Positions 1 to 5,673 of a DNA stretch of 5,775 nt are shown in pieces. The stretch is from positions 1 to 5,775 of the forward strand of contig JAABQR010000164.1 of the NCBI GenBank assembly GCA_011391345.1, written 5' to 3'. The DNA is from Methanobacteriota archaeon. GTDB lineage: Archaea; Thermoplasmatota; Thermoplasmata; UBA10834. The position numbers and the translations under genes are program-made. The stretch's first letter is position 1; every line of letters begins with the position of its first letter. Below the pieces are notes generated by a model. It worked only from the letters and a program-made list of their open reading frames with translations, was not told the origin of the DNA and ran no database searches.

Positions 1-272
1 GCGCCGACGCACTTGCCAACGTCCACGGAATGTTTGATGTGGGTCCTGTGGACGGAGCCCATGCCGAAATCGGACAGGAAGCTCAGTATGCCGATGAAAG
101 CCATCGCGTAGCCCAGGATACCCAGGGTCGCGGGGCCCATGTTTTGGGCTATGAACACCAGGGCAGTCGTCCCGAGTATCGCACCCAGGACATTGTTCGC
201 GACCGAGAGGGTCGCCTTGGGGCTCATCAGCCTTGTGGCGCCCGAGGCTCCACTGGCACCCTCATCGGGCAT
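1..272 (-). CDS. Polysaccharide/oligosaccharide flippase, MOP (Wzx-like) superfamily, N-terminal part
   Basis: The minus strand reads from an ATG at 272 without a stop to the left edge, giving 90 codons of a protein that continues outside the window. After a hydrophilic leader of about 18 residues come two hydrophobic stretches, roughly residues 21-43 and 49-66. Between and after them are the motifs NMGPATLGILGYAMAF and FLSDFGMGSVHRTHIK. The 'GP..LG' turn and the 'SDFGMG..H' segment at the start of helix 2 are typical of MOP-superfamily flippases, which move lipid-linked glycans across the cytoplasmic membrane for N-glycan or exopolysaccharide assembly. A complete member would have 400-500 residues and 12-14 helices, so most of it is missing here. 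Codon use matches the neighbouring genes. A TATA-like box lies 27 nt upstream, suggesting its own leaderless transcript rather than read-through from the aminotransferase. The superfamily is fairly secure; the substrate is unknown. Confidence 0.75.
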   Translation of the reverse strand, partial: MPDEGASGASGATRLMSPKATLSVANNVLGAILGTTALVFIAQNMGPATLGILGYAMAFIGILSFLSDFGMGSVHRTHIKHSVDVGKCVG

Positions 273-293
273 GTGACCTAAAGATAGGGGTAT

Positions 294-303
294 CCATATA
301 AAA
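294..303 (-). promoter_or_regulatory. TATA box of the flippase gene (leaderless-type promoter)
   Basis: On the minus strand the sequence is TTTTATATGG, the best match to an archaeal TATA box in the window. Its centre is about 27 nt upstream of the ATG at 272, so transcription would begin at or next to the start codon. The same T-rich stretch lies 18 nt past the stop of the upstream aminotransferase and could also help terminate that transcript. Confidence 0.6.
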
Positions 304-320
304 CTAGTGCAGCGGTCCCA

Positions 321-1448
321 TCAGATGCTGGACGCGACATCTTTCACGATCTCCAGGCCTCTCTCGATGTTCTCCTCGGAGTTGGCGTAGGAGAACCTGA
401 GGTGGCCTTCGCCCAGCGAGCCGAAAGCGCCTCCGGGGGCGCATATGACTCCGCGCTTGAGTATCCGCATGGCGAACTCCTCGGACTCGATAACCTGGGA
501 ATACTTGGGGAACACGTAGAAGGCACCTGTCACGGGGGCCGTGGCGAAGGTCGGGATCTCCGCCATCTTCCTCATGGCGATGTCGCGCCTCTTCCTGAAC
601 AGCTCCCGCAGGTGCTTCCTGTAGGGACCCTCCATCTTGAGCCCTTCGAGTATGGCGTACTGGGTCGCCGTCGGCGGACACGCGAGGGTGTAGTACTGGA
701 CCTTCGAGAGCTGCTGGACAATCTCCTTCGATGTCGCGACGTACCCTATCCTCCAGCCCGTGGCGGCAAAGGTCTTCGAGAAGGAGTCCACGATAATCGT
801 GTCGTCATGGAAGCGAGCGAACGAGCAGTGCTCGCCTTCGTACACGAAGTTGTGGTACACCTCGTCCGAGAGTATGTAGAGGTCTTTATCCGTGGCCACA
901 TCGGCGAGGGCCTTGACCGAGTCCTTCGGGAACACGGTCCCCGTCGGGTTCGAAGGGGTGTTGACTATGATAGCCCTGGTCTTCGGGGTGATGAGGGATT
1001 TGATCTCCTCGATGTCCGGGAGGAAGCCGTTCTCTTGGCGCAGGGAATACTCGACGGGCGTTCCGCCGGCCAGGGACACATCGGGACCGTACACTATGAA
1101 CCCGGGGTTCGGCACGAGCACCTCGTCGCCCTTGTCCACTATCGTGCTGCAGGCGATCATCATGCCCTCTGTGGCGCCAGCGGTGACTATGATGTTCTCT
1201 AGCTCCACATCCGTCCTGAAGCGCTTCAGGCTCTTGGCGATCGCCTCGCGGAGCTCCTTCACGCCCGCGCTCGGGCCGTACTTGTTGTACCCCTTGTCCA
1301 GGGCAGCCTTGTACGCCTCCACCATCTCCAGCGGAGGCTGGATGTCAGGCTCACCTAGGCCGAGGTTGATGGCGTCCGGGGGAGCCGCCTCGAAGAGCTT
1401 CCTGATCCCCGAGACCTTCAGCGATGCCACTCGCGATGGGAACATCAT
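321..1448 (-). CDS. Pyridoxal-phosphate aminotransferase, class I/II (aspartate aminotransferase-like)
   Basis: This is a complete fold-type I aminotransferase of 375 residues, the usual length for archaeal AspC-like enzymes, which move amino groups between amino acids and 2-oxoacids in the cytoplasm. Counting from the ATG at 1463, the landmarks are GLGEPD at 35-40, NTPSNPTG at 168-175 (Asn172 contacts the cofactor), SDEVYH at 199-204 (Asp200 and Tyr203 hold the pyridine ring), SFSKTFAATGWRIGY at 227-241 (Lys230 forms the Schiff base, Arg238 binds phosphate) and LRFSYA at 355-360 (Arg356 binds the substrate carboxylate). The frame opens with four Met codons (1463, 1454, 1448, 1445). I chose 1448 because a TATA-like box lies 27 nt upstream and because family members normally begin two to five residues before the 'F..RV' segment. 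Substrate preference (Asp, Ala, aromatic) cannot be read from the sequence. The gene stands alone, with the flippase promoter following its stop. Confidence 0.93.
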   Translation of the reverse strand: MMFPSRVASLKVSGIRKLFEAAPPDAINLGLGEPDIQPPLEMVEAYKAALDKGYNKYGPSAGVKELREAIAKSLKRFRTDVELENIIVTAGATEGMMIACSTIVDKGDEVLVPNPGFIVYGPDVSLAGGTPVEYSLRQENGFLPDIEEIKSLITPKTRAIIVNTPSNPTGTVFPKDSVKALADVATDKDLYILSDEVYHNFVYEGEHCSFARFHDDTIIVDSFSKTFAATGWRIGYVATSKEIVQQLSKVQYYTLACPPTATQYAILEGLKMEGPYRKHLRELFRKRRDIAMRKMAEIPTFATAPVTGAFYVFPKYSQVIESEEFAMRILKRGVICAPGGAFGSLGEGHLRFSYANSEENIERGLEIVKDVASSI

Positions 1449-1471
1449 CTTCATGATGTACATATTCGGGC

Positions 1472-1480
1472 ATTAATAGT
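1472..1480 (-). promoter_or_regulatory. Probable TATA-like box of the aminotransferase gene
   Basis: The minus strand reads ACTATTAAT, an A/T island in GC-rich sequence. Its centre is about 27 nt upstream of the ATG at 1448, again the leaderless spacing. No Shine-Dalgarno-like purine run precedes any of the candidate start codons, which fits a leaderless message. The match to the consensus is moderate. Confidence 0.4.
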
Positions 1481-1592
1481 TCGGGACTACAGTCTGGACG
1501 CACAAGACGTGCTAGCACCTCGCACGAGGACGATAACCTGCAAAGGCTGATCTGGCGCAGAATCGTCCGAAAAGAAACTGCCGCGGGCCCGT

Positions 1593-1874
1593 GTGCCATC
1601 CGTGGCCGCTGCGTGCGACAACTTGATCGAGACGACCCGGGACGCAGTCATGGACAGCTGGGCGAACTTGAGGTTCAAAGGGATACCCAATAGGCTCTCG
1701 GTGTTCGTATTTCCGTCCATAGGCATGTTCGACTTGAACTGGGACACCCTCGAGAGGGCCTACGACTCCGTCGGGCTGGACGTCATAGACACATACTCGT
1801 GGAACGAGGTGCTGATGGACTATCCCACGACCATGAAGCAGCACGGCCCGTGGACCCCCGGCGCCTTGAAATAA
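1593..1874 (+). CDS. Small protein of unknown function (possibly a remnant of a larger gene)
   Basis: I do not recognise this 93-residue ORF. It starts at GTG 1593; alternatives are GTG 1602 and ATG 1650. Codon use is coding-like from about 1650 to the TAA: most third positions are G or C, AGG and ATA are used as in the neighbours, and there are few rare codons. The predicted shape is a helix (about 7-26), a strand (SVFVFP, 36-41), a helix around NWDTLERAYDSVG and a second strand (LDVIDTY, 62-68), then a Trp- and Pro-containing tail ending PWTPGALK. No signal peptide or membrane helix is seen. The frame opens at 1551 right after a stop, and no convincing promoter or ribosome binding site precedes any start. 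It could therefore be the surviving C-terminal part of an alpha/beta protein. It ends 25 bp before the transporter and may be cotranscribed with it. Confidence 0.5.
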   Translation: MPSVAAACDNLIETTRDAVMDSWANLRFKGIPNRLSVFVFPSIGMFDLNWDTLERAYDSVGLDVIDTYSWNEVLMDYPTTMKQHGPWTPGALK

Positions 1875-1875
1875 A
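1869..1875 (+). promoter_or_regulatory. Possible TATA-like box of the transporter gene
   Basis: AAATAAA lies about 28 nt upstream of the ATG at 1900 and overlaps the TAA stop of the small ORF. The spacing fits a leaderless start, and no Shine-Dalgarno sequence precedes either GTG 1894 or ATG 1900. A TAA stop creates an A/T patch by itself, so this is weak evidence. Confidence 0.3.
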
Positions 1876-1899
1876 CCCGATGCATTCATCCAAGTGGCC

Positions 1900-3402
1900 A
1901 TGAGAGATCCTCATTCCAAACGGAAACCGTTGAAGACGCTCATAGGGGGCGTCGAGCTCTTCGGCGCCGAGATTGCGGAACTCGCACCTTCGTTCTTCAA
2001 GCCATTCGCAAAGCTGCCCAAGCTCGCCCAGAAGTCCATCAAGTTGTCCCTGCCCTTCGTGTTCCTGGTGTTGCTCACAATCGCCCCACTTGAGCTCGAC
2101 CAGCAGGTCCAGTACGCACTCGCGATATTCGTATGCATATCGATGCTCTGGACCTTTGGCGCGCTCCCCCTGCCTGTTACCGCGCTCCTGGTCCCCGTTC
2201 TCCTGACATTCTACGGCATATTCCCCACCGATGAGGCGCTGATGCCATTCGCCGACCCCGTCGTGTACCTGCTCATGGGCGGCCTCATCCTCGCCGAGGC
2301 GTTCAGGAAGCACGGGGTCGACAGGCGGCTCGCGTACTTGATCGTGTCCCGGTTCGGGGGCGAGGTCAGCAAGATACTCCTCTCATTCATGCTCGTCTCC
2401 GCGATGCTCTCGATGTGGATATCCAACACGGCGACCGTGGCGCTGCTGATACCTGTCGTACTGGGCATCGCGTCACGGGCGGAGAAGGACAAGGCAAGGC
2501 TGTCCGTGCTGTTCATGATAGGGATAGGCATCGGCTCTGCCATCGGTGGCATGGCCACCGTGACGGGTTCTGCCCCCAACGCCGTGGCGTCCGCTCTCCT
2601 GGCGAAGGAGACGGCCTGGAGCTTCGTCGACTGGATGAAACTGGGCCTGCCCACGAGCCTGGTACTGCTCGTGATGGCATGGGCAATCCTCCAGAAGGTG
2701 TTCCGAATCGAGACGAAGACCCTTGATATCGTCCCGATCAGGAAGGAGCTGACGGAGATGGGCCGCATGAGCGCCGGAGAGAAGAAGACCATCGGCATCT
2801 TCCTGCCGACGGTCGCGCTCTGGGTCGTCGGTGCGAACATAGGAGAGCTGTTCGGGGTCCCCCCGAGTTTCATGAGCGCCACGATAGTCGCCCTTGGAGC
2901 GTCAGTGCTCCTCTTCGCGACAAGGACCCTGGAGTGGCAGGATGCGAGGACCATCTCATGGGACATATTCCTCGTCATTGGCGCTGGCTTGGCGCTCGGG
3001 GAAGGGCTGCAGCAGTCAGGAGCCGCCCAGTGGATGGCGGACATCATAACATCGGTCACAGGAGACTTCCACATACTAGTGATCATGCTCATCGTCGCGG
3101 CGGTATCGGTCGGGCTCTCCAACTTCATGAGCAACACTGCGACCGCGGCCATCCTGGCACCGGTGCTGATAGGCATGTCATCGGCGCTCGGCATCGACCC
3201 GAAGTTCCTGGTACTGGTCTGCGCCATGAGCGTCTCCCTCTCGTTCGTTACGCCCATAGGCACGCCCCCCTTCACGCTCATATTCTCAACGGGGATGGTG
3301 TCCAGGCGCGACATCGCGGTCGGTGGCATCCGGGTCGCGCTCCCAGCCATGCTGGTAGTGGTCGCGATGGTGTATCTGATGGTCGAATTCGGACTGGTAT
3401 GA
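1900..3402 (+). CDS. SLC13/DASS-family anion:sodium symporter (ArsB/NhaD superfamily permease)
   Basis: This is an integral membrane carrier of about 500 residues, the usual length for divalent anion:Na+ symporters, which import dicarboxylates, sulfate or related anions. Numbering from the GTG at 1894, both halves carry the hallmark Ser-Asn-Thr hairpin motif: ISNTAT at 176-181 (codons 2422-2430) and MSNTAT at 412-417 (codons 3130-3138), which in this family line the substrate and sodium sites. After them come TVTGSAPN (222-229) and VTPIGTPP (452-459), the matching post-hairpin turns of each inverted repeat. ISWDIFLVIGAGLALG (354-369) is the conserved start of the second half. I count about eleven hydrophobic spans plus two re-entrant hairpins. 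A basic, amphipathic N-terminal stretch of about 50 residues precedes the first helix. ATG 1900 is preferred because of the TATA spacing; GTG 1894 is possible. No TrkA-C domain is inserted. The transported anion cannot be named. Confidence 0.92.
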   Translation: MRDPHSKRKPLKTLIGGVELFGAEIAELAPSFFKPFAKLPKLAQKSIKLSLPFVFLVLLTIAPLELDQQVQYALAIFVCISMLWTFGALPLPVTALLVPVLLTFYGIFPTDEALMPFADPVVYLLMGGLILAEAFRKHGVDRRLAYLIVSRFGGEVSKILLSFMLVSAMLSMWISNTATVALLIPVVLGIASRAEKDKARLSVLFMIGIGIGSAIGGMATVTGSAPNAVASALLAKETAWSFVDWMKLGLPTSLVLLVMAWAILQKVFRIETKTLDIVPIRKELTEMGRMSAGEKKTIGIFLPTVALWVVGANIGELFGVPPSFMSATIVALGASVLLFATRTLEWQDARTISWDIFLVIGAGLALGEGLQQSGAAQWMADIITSVTGDFHILVIMLIVAAVSVGLSNFMSNTATAAILAPVLIGMSSALGIDPKFLVLVCAMSVSLSFVTPIGTPPFTLIFSTGMVSRRDIAVGGIRVALPAMLVVVAMVYLMVEFGLV

Positions 3403-3409
3403 GGAGGTG
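3401..3409 (+). promoter_or_regulatory. Strong Shine-Dalgarno site coupling the Rossmann gene to the transporter
   Basis: GAGGAGGTG begins inside the TGA stop (3400-3402) of the transporter and ends six bases before the TTG at 3416. It decides the start: the GTG at 3407 is part of the site itself and cannot be its own start, while TTG 3416 has ideal spacing and produces the expected Rossmann N-terminus. Overlap with the upstream stop implies reinitiation or coupled translation. Confidence 0.75.
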
Positions 3410-3415
3410 TATGGC

Positions 3416-3766
3416 TTGAGGGTGTTGGTTATCGGCGCTGGAAGGCTCGGCGTGCAGACGATAAGGCAGCTGAAGAAGAATCCTGACATGGAGGTAGTGG
3501 TCGCAGACCCGCACGAGCGACCCGAGGCACTGGTCGAGGGCGTGATAGACAAGGTAGACGTCAGGGCCCACGTGACCGCGCTGAACTTCTGTGAGGTCGT
3601 CGAGGCAGTGGAGCCCGACCTGGTGCTCCTCGCCAGGACTTTGGAGGACTGGGAGAAGACGGACACGCCCATGGGCACGCAGTATGTCATGGGAATGGAG
3701 AAGGAACTCACCAGAGCCGACGTGCCCGTGATACCAGTGTGCGAAGAGGTCATGGGGACCCGGTGA
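3416..3766 (+). CDS. Stand-alone Rossmann-fold NAD(P)-binding protein, TrkA-N-like
   Basis: This 116-residue cytoplasmic protein begins MRVLVIGAGRLGVQ when read from the TTG at 3416. Strand 1 leads into the glycine-rich loop GAGRLG (7-12, GxGxxG), followed by helix TIRQLKK and strand 2 EVVVADPHERP. Asp31 at the end of strand 2 is the position that binds the ribose hydroxyls and usually favours NAD(H). A further strand, PDLVLLAR (67-74), follows, and the protein closes with VPVIPV and an acidic stretch. Only the nucleotide-binding domain is present: there is no catalytic or TrkA-C domain, and the chain is shorter than dehydrogenases of this class. The start lies 13 bp past the stop of the anion carrier behind a shared ribosome binding site, so the two are almost certainly made together. 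A regulatory or sensor role toward the carrier is an inference; a small oxidoreductase subunit is the alternative. Confidence 0.8.
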   Translation: MRVLVIGAGRLGVQTIRQLKKNPDMEVVVADPHERPEALVEGVIDKVDVRAHVTALNFCEVVEAVEPDLVLLARTLEDWEKTDTPMGTQYVMGMEKELTRADVPVIPVCEEVMGTR

Positions 3767-3792
3767 CGTGTGCCATCATGGGAGCCCACGCT

Positions 3793-4674
3793 TCAGATGA
3801 GACCCAGGTGCCCGATCGAGAGGACGGACGACGGGAACCTGCCCGTGGGGCGGGATGAGCGAGCCAACCGGACTATTCCAGCTTTCGCCATGGAGAACCC
3901 GCAGGACTCGAGGGCCGCCTTGGCGACCTCGTTCGATTCCGGGGCGAGGACATCGGTCCTCTTGGCCGGGACCGCGGAGAGCATTGTCTGCATCATACCT
4001 TCGGCCTCAGCCTTGGTCGGCCCGTCCATGAACCAAGGGCCCGCGCCGTTCAGTTCGAGACCTGTCCTGGACAGCAGCAGTGCGCTCGTGCGGCAGTCTC
4101 CCGCCTTGGCAAGGACCTGACCAGGAGGCATACATGACAGCGCCCTTTCCAGGTCGTCCCTGACATAGCCTGTGGACGATGACATGACCTCCGACATCAA
4201 GGATGTGTCTCCTGGCGAAAGCCATGAGTACGCGGGCCGATCTGGGCGAGCCCGATGATGAGTGTGTGGGGGCACCTTCGAGTAGTACGAGATGTCCTCG
4301 AGCCGCTTGAAAGAGAACGGGCCGTAGAAATCCACCGCCTCAGGGTTGGCGTGCAACTCAACGGTCGAAGCGCCCCTCGAATCCAAGTCGGCAAGGACAT
4401 TCTCCATCATCCTCACCCCGACGCCTCTCCGTCTCCAGCCGTTCCTGACGATGACATGGACTATGAACGCTGTGGACCCGAAGTCGATGCACGTGACGAG
4501 TCCGGCGACGTCCCTGCCGTCGAGCGCCACGACCGAGCTCCCTGGGTCCAATCGGTAAATCTGCTGAATCTCGGCGAACTCCCAGCCCCAGTTCTCCTTG
4601 TCTATGAGCGAGAATACCTCTGGTAGATGGGAATCTCTCATGCGGATGACGCGCAGATCGGATCTACTGGCCAT
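3793..4674 (-). CDS. Two-domain GNAT-family N-acetyltransferase
   Basis: A soluble 293-residue protein with a GNAT domain in the N-terminal half and a second, GNAT-like region behind it. In residues 1-130 the acetyl-CoA pyrophosphate loop is clear: VIVRNGWRRRGVGVRMMENV (75-94, with the R-R-x-G-x-G element at 82-86/87). It is followed by ELHANPEAVDFYGPFSFKR (106-124), the usual 'N..A..FY...F' motif B. The C-terminal part has AGPWFMDGPTKAEA (211-224) and PESNEVAKAALESCGF (245-260), the pattern of the Acetyltransf_18 domain found in YitH-like proteins. Such enzymes transfer acetyl from acetyl-CoA to an amine; the acceptor is unknown. The frame extends to ATG 4725, but ATG 4674 has a GAGGT-type site six bases upstream and gives a normal N-terminus (LRVIRMRD); the extra 17 residues are Pro-rich and lack family features. 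It lies 63 bp downstream of the secreted C39-like gene and converges on the Rossmann gene with a 26-bp gap. Confidence 0.85.
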   Translation of the reverse strand: MASRSDLRVIRMRDSHLPEVFSLIDKENWGWEFAEIQQIYRLDPGSSVVALDGRDVAGLVTCIDFGSTAFIVHVIVRNGWRRRGVGVRMMENVLADLDSRGASTVELHANPEAVDFYGPFSFKRLEDISYYSKVPPHTHHRARPDRPAYSWLSPGDTSLMSEVMSSSTGYVRDDLERALSCMPPGQVLAKAGDCRTSALLLSRTGLELNGAGPWFMDGPTKAEAEGMMQTMLSAVPAKRTDVLAPESNEVAKAALESCGFSMAKAGIVRLARSSRPTGRFPSSVLSIGHLGLI

Positions 4675-4680
4675 GTGTGA

Positions 4681-4685
4681 CCTCA
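4681..4685 (-). promoter_or_regulatory. Ribosome binding site selecting ATG 4674 of the acetyltransferase
   Basis: On the minus strand TGAGG precedes TCACAC and then the ATG at 4674, a six-base spacer. The upstream candidates ATG 4725 and ATG 4686 have no comparable purine-rich site, so this supports the shorter protein. A T-rich TTTTAC stretch at about 4712-4718 could be its promoter, but the fit is loose. Confidence 0.45.
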
Positions 4686-4737
4686 TCCAGGATGGCTCAG
4701 GTCTTGGCTGAGGTAAAACCCTCATGGTGATAAACTT

Positions 4738-5673
4738 TCAGGCAGCGTCCCGCCTGGACCTCGCGCGGTGCACGACAGCGGCGATCAGCAGCATGCCCAC
4801 GACGGGCACGATGACAGTGCCGAACTCCGGTATCGACGTTGTCGGGACGAAGAAGATGTCCGCGGTGTCGCTCAGGTCGACGTCTCGGAGCGGGAGCCAG
4901 TATGGGTCATATGTGCCTCCGGGGCCCATAGTCACGTTCACCGGCAGTATGGCAGACTTGTTGTACTCGGGCCATGGGTCATACACCAGCACGAAGTCGT
5001 CGTCCGTGGTGATCGTGTTGTTGTCGTCGTATCCGCTGATGACCTTCGCGTGGCCCTGGTCCGCCCTGTTCGCGGGGTACGATGAGCTGAGGTTCACAGG
5101 CCATCCCCCGTGGTCTATCCACAGGACGGGCCTTGATGTGGAGGCGTACTGCTCCAGTATGAAGGCCGTGATCGGGTCTGATGAATCGTGATGGTTCACT
5201 CCCAACCCGACCCCCAGAGCCCACCTCAGGGCATCCTGGACCTCTTCTGGCTGGCCCCCGGTGCCGTCGAACATGCCGACCCCATGGGTCTGCATTTCGT
5301 TGTCTCCCGTGACCTCAGGCGGCACCGACTTCCCGTTGTCGTAGATCCTGTCCTGCTGCAAGTACTGGCCGGTCCTGCCATATGCCGCTGCGATCATGGA
5401 TATCGCCGCCGGGGCGCTGTACGCCGAGCAGTGCGGGCAATCGTCCGATGTCCCGAAGACGCCATCCGTCCCTGCCGCGTGGTCCCACGTATGGGGAATG
5501 TCTGGTGCTGCGCCTGGGCAAGGTGGGCCCGCCTCGCAGACGTTGTGGGAATCCTTATGCTGCAGGACCAGCGTGATCGACATGAAGCTCATGCCGTCAA
5601 TCGAAGCGTCGAGGTCTTCATCCCCTGACAAGTCGAGGACGATAGCCGCGAGCGCGGAAGCCGAGCCGAACAC
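4738..5673 (-). CDS. Secreted papain-like C39-type protein with PEFG/archaeosortase-type C-terminal anchor; N-terminus unresolved
   Basis: At least 311 residues (numbered from GTG 5673) of an exported protein. The family frame is that of C39-like cysteine peptidases (Peptidase_C39_2): a nucleophile-plus-helix segment YSAPAAISMIAAAYG (85-99), the His motif GHAKVISGYDD (207-217, His208) and the third-residue motif VYDPWP (230-235, Asp232). These enzymes cleave peptides outside the membrane. Here the residue aligned to the catalytic Cys is Ser86, so activity is doubtful; nearby Cys79 and Cys82 form a CPHC motif, and Cys46 and Cys52 may pair as a disulfide. The C-terminus has IPEFG, a helix and an Arg-rich tail. 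GTG 5673 is the only standard in-frame start in the window, but the hydrophobic core continues upstream (codons back to about 5706 read IRLVPVIVIALVF), and the frame stays open to the window end. The real signal peptide therefore starts upstream. It is followed by the acetyltransferase on the same strand. Confidence 0.78.
   Translation of the reverse strand: MFGSASALAAIVLDLSGDEDLDASIDGMSFMSITLVLQHKDSHNVCEAGPPCPGAAPDIPHTWDHAAGTDGVFGTSDDCPHCSAYSAPAAISMIAAAYGRTGQYLQQDRIYDNGKSVPPEVTGDNEMQTHGVGMFDGTGGQPEEVQDALRWALGVGLGVNHHDSSDPITAFILEQYASTSRPVLWIDHGGWPVNLSSSYPANRADQGHAKVISGYDDNNTITTDDDFVLVYDPWPEYNKSAILPVNVTMGPGGTYDPYWLPLRDVDLSDTADIFFVPTTSIPEFGTVIVPVVGMLLIAAVVHRARSRRDAA
4741..4830 (-). other. PEFG-type C-terminal sorting signal (motif, membrane helix, Arg tail)
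   Basis: The last 30 residues of the C39-like protein comprise PEFG (282-285), a hydrophobic helix of about 16 residues (TVIVPVVGMLLIAAVV) and the basic tail HRARSRRDAA. This three-part layout is that of PEF-CTERM/PEFG-CTERM domains, which archaeosortases are thought to process to anchor proteins to surface lipids. No sortase gene is in the window. A simple C-terminal membrane anchor is the alternative. Confidence 0.65.

Noticed and set aside
30..281. 83-codon plus-strand open frame at the left edge
   Set aside because: The opposite strand encodes a membrane protein N-terminus with flippase motifs and a well-placed TATA box; the plus frame is its shadow.
402..1202. 266-codon plus-strand open frame opposite the aminotransferase
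   Set aside because: The minus strand encodes an aminotransferase with every catalytic residue. The plus frame gives a His/Gly/Arg-rich shadow with no recognisable motif; 892-1476 is rejected for the same reason.
1487..1901. Minus-strand open frames opposite the small plus-strand ORF
   Set aside because: Their third-position composition is not coding-like, while the plus frame 1650-1874 shows the genome's normal codon bias. No promoter or ribosome binding site supports them.
2211..3350. 379-codon open frame on the minus strand opposite the transporter
   Set aside because: It is antisense to a clear DASS carrier with both SNT motifs. Its translation is low-complexity Ser/Thr/Met/Pro-rich with no fold signature, as expected for the complement of a GC-rich membrane gene.
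3767..3792. Possible bidirectional terminator between the convergent Rossmann and acetyltransferase genes
   Set aside because: The 26-bp gap holds only a four-base inverted repeat (TGGG-AG-CCCA) and no T-run in either direction.
4724..5191. 155-codon plus-strand open frame opposite the C39-like gene
   Set aside because: The minus strand carries the His and Asp motifs and the PEFG tail. The plus frame is a Ser/Thr-rich shadow without motifs.
5428..5439. CPHC motif read as a DsbA-type thiol oxidoreductase active site
   Set aside because: There is no thioredoxin-fold context: no cis-Pro motif or surrounding strand pattern. The later GHAKVISGYDD and VYDPWP motifs point to a papain-like fold instead.
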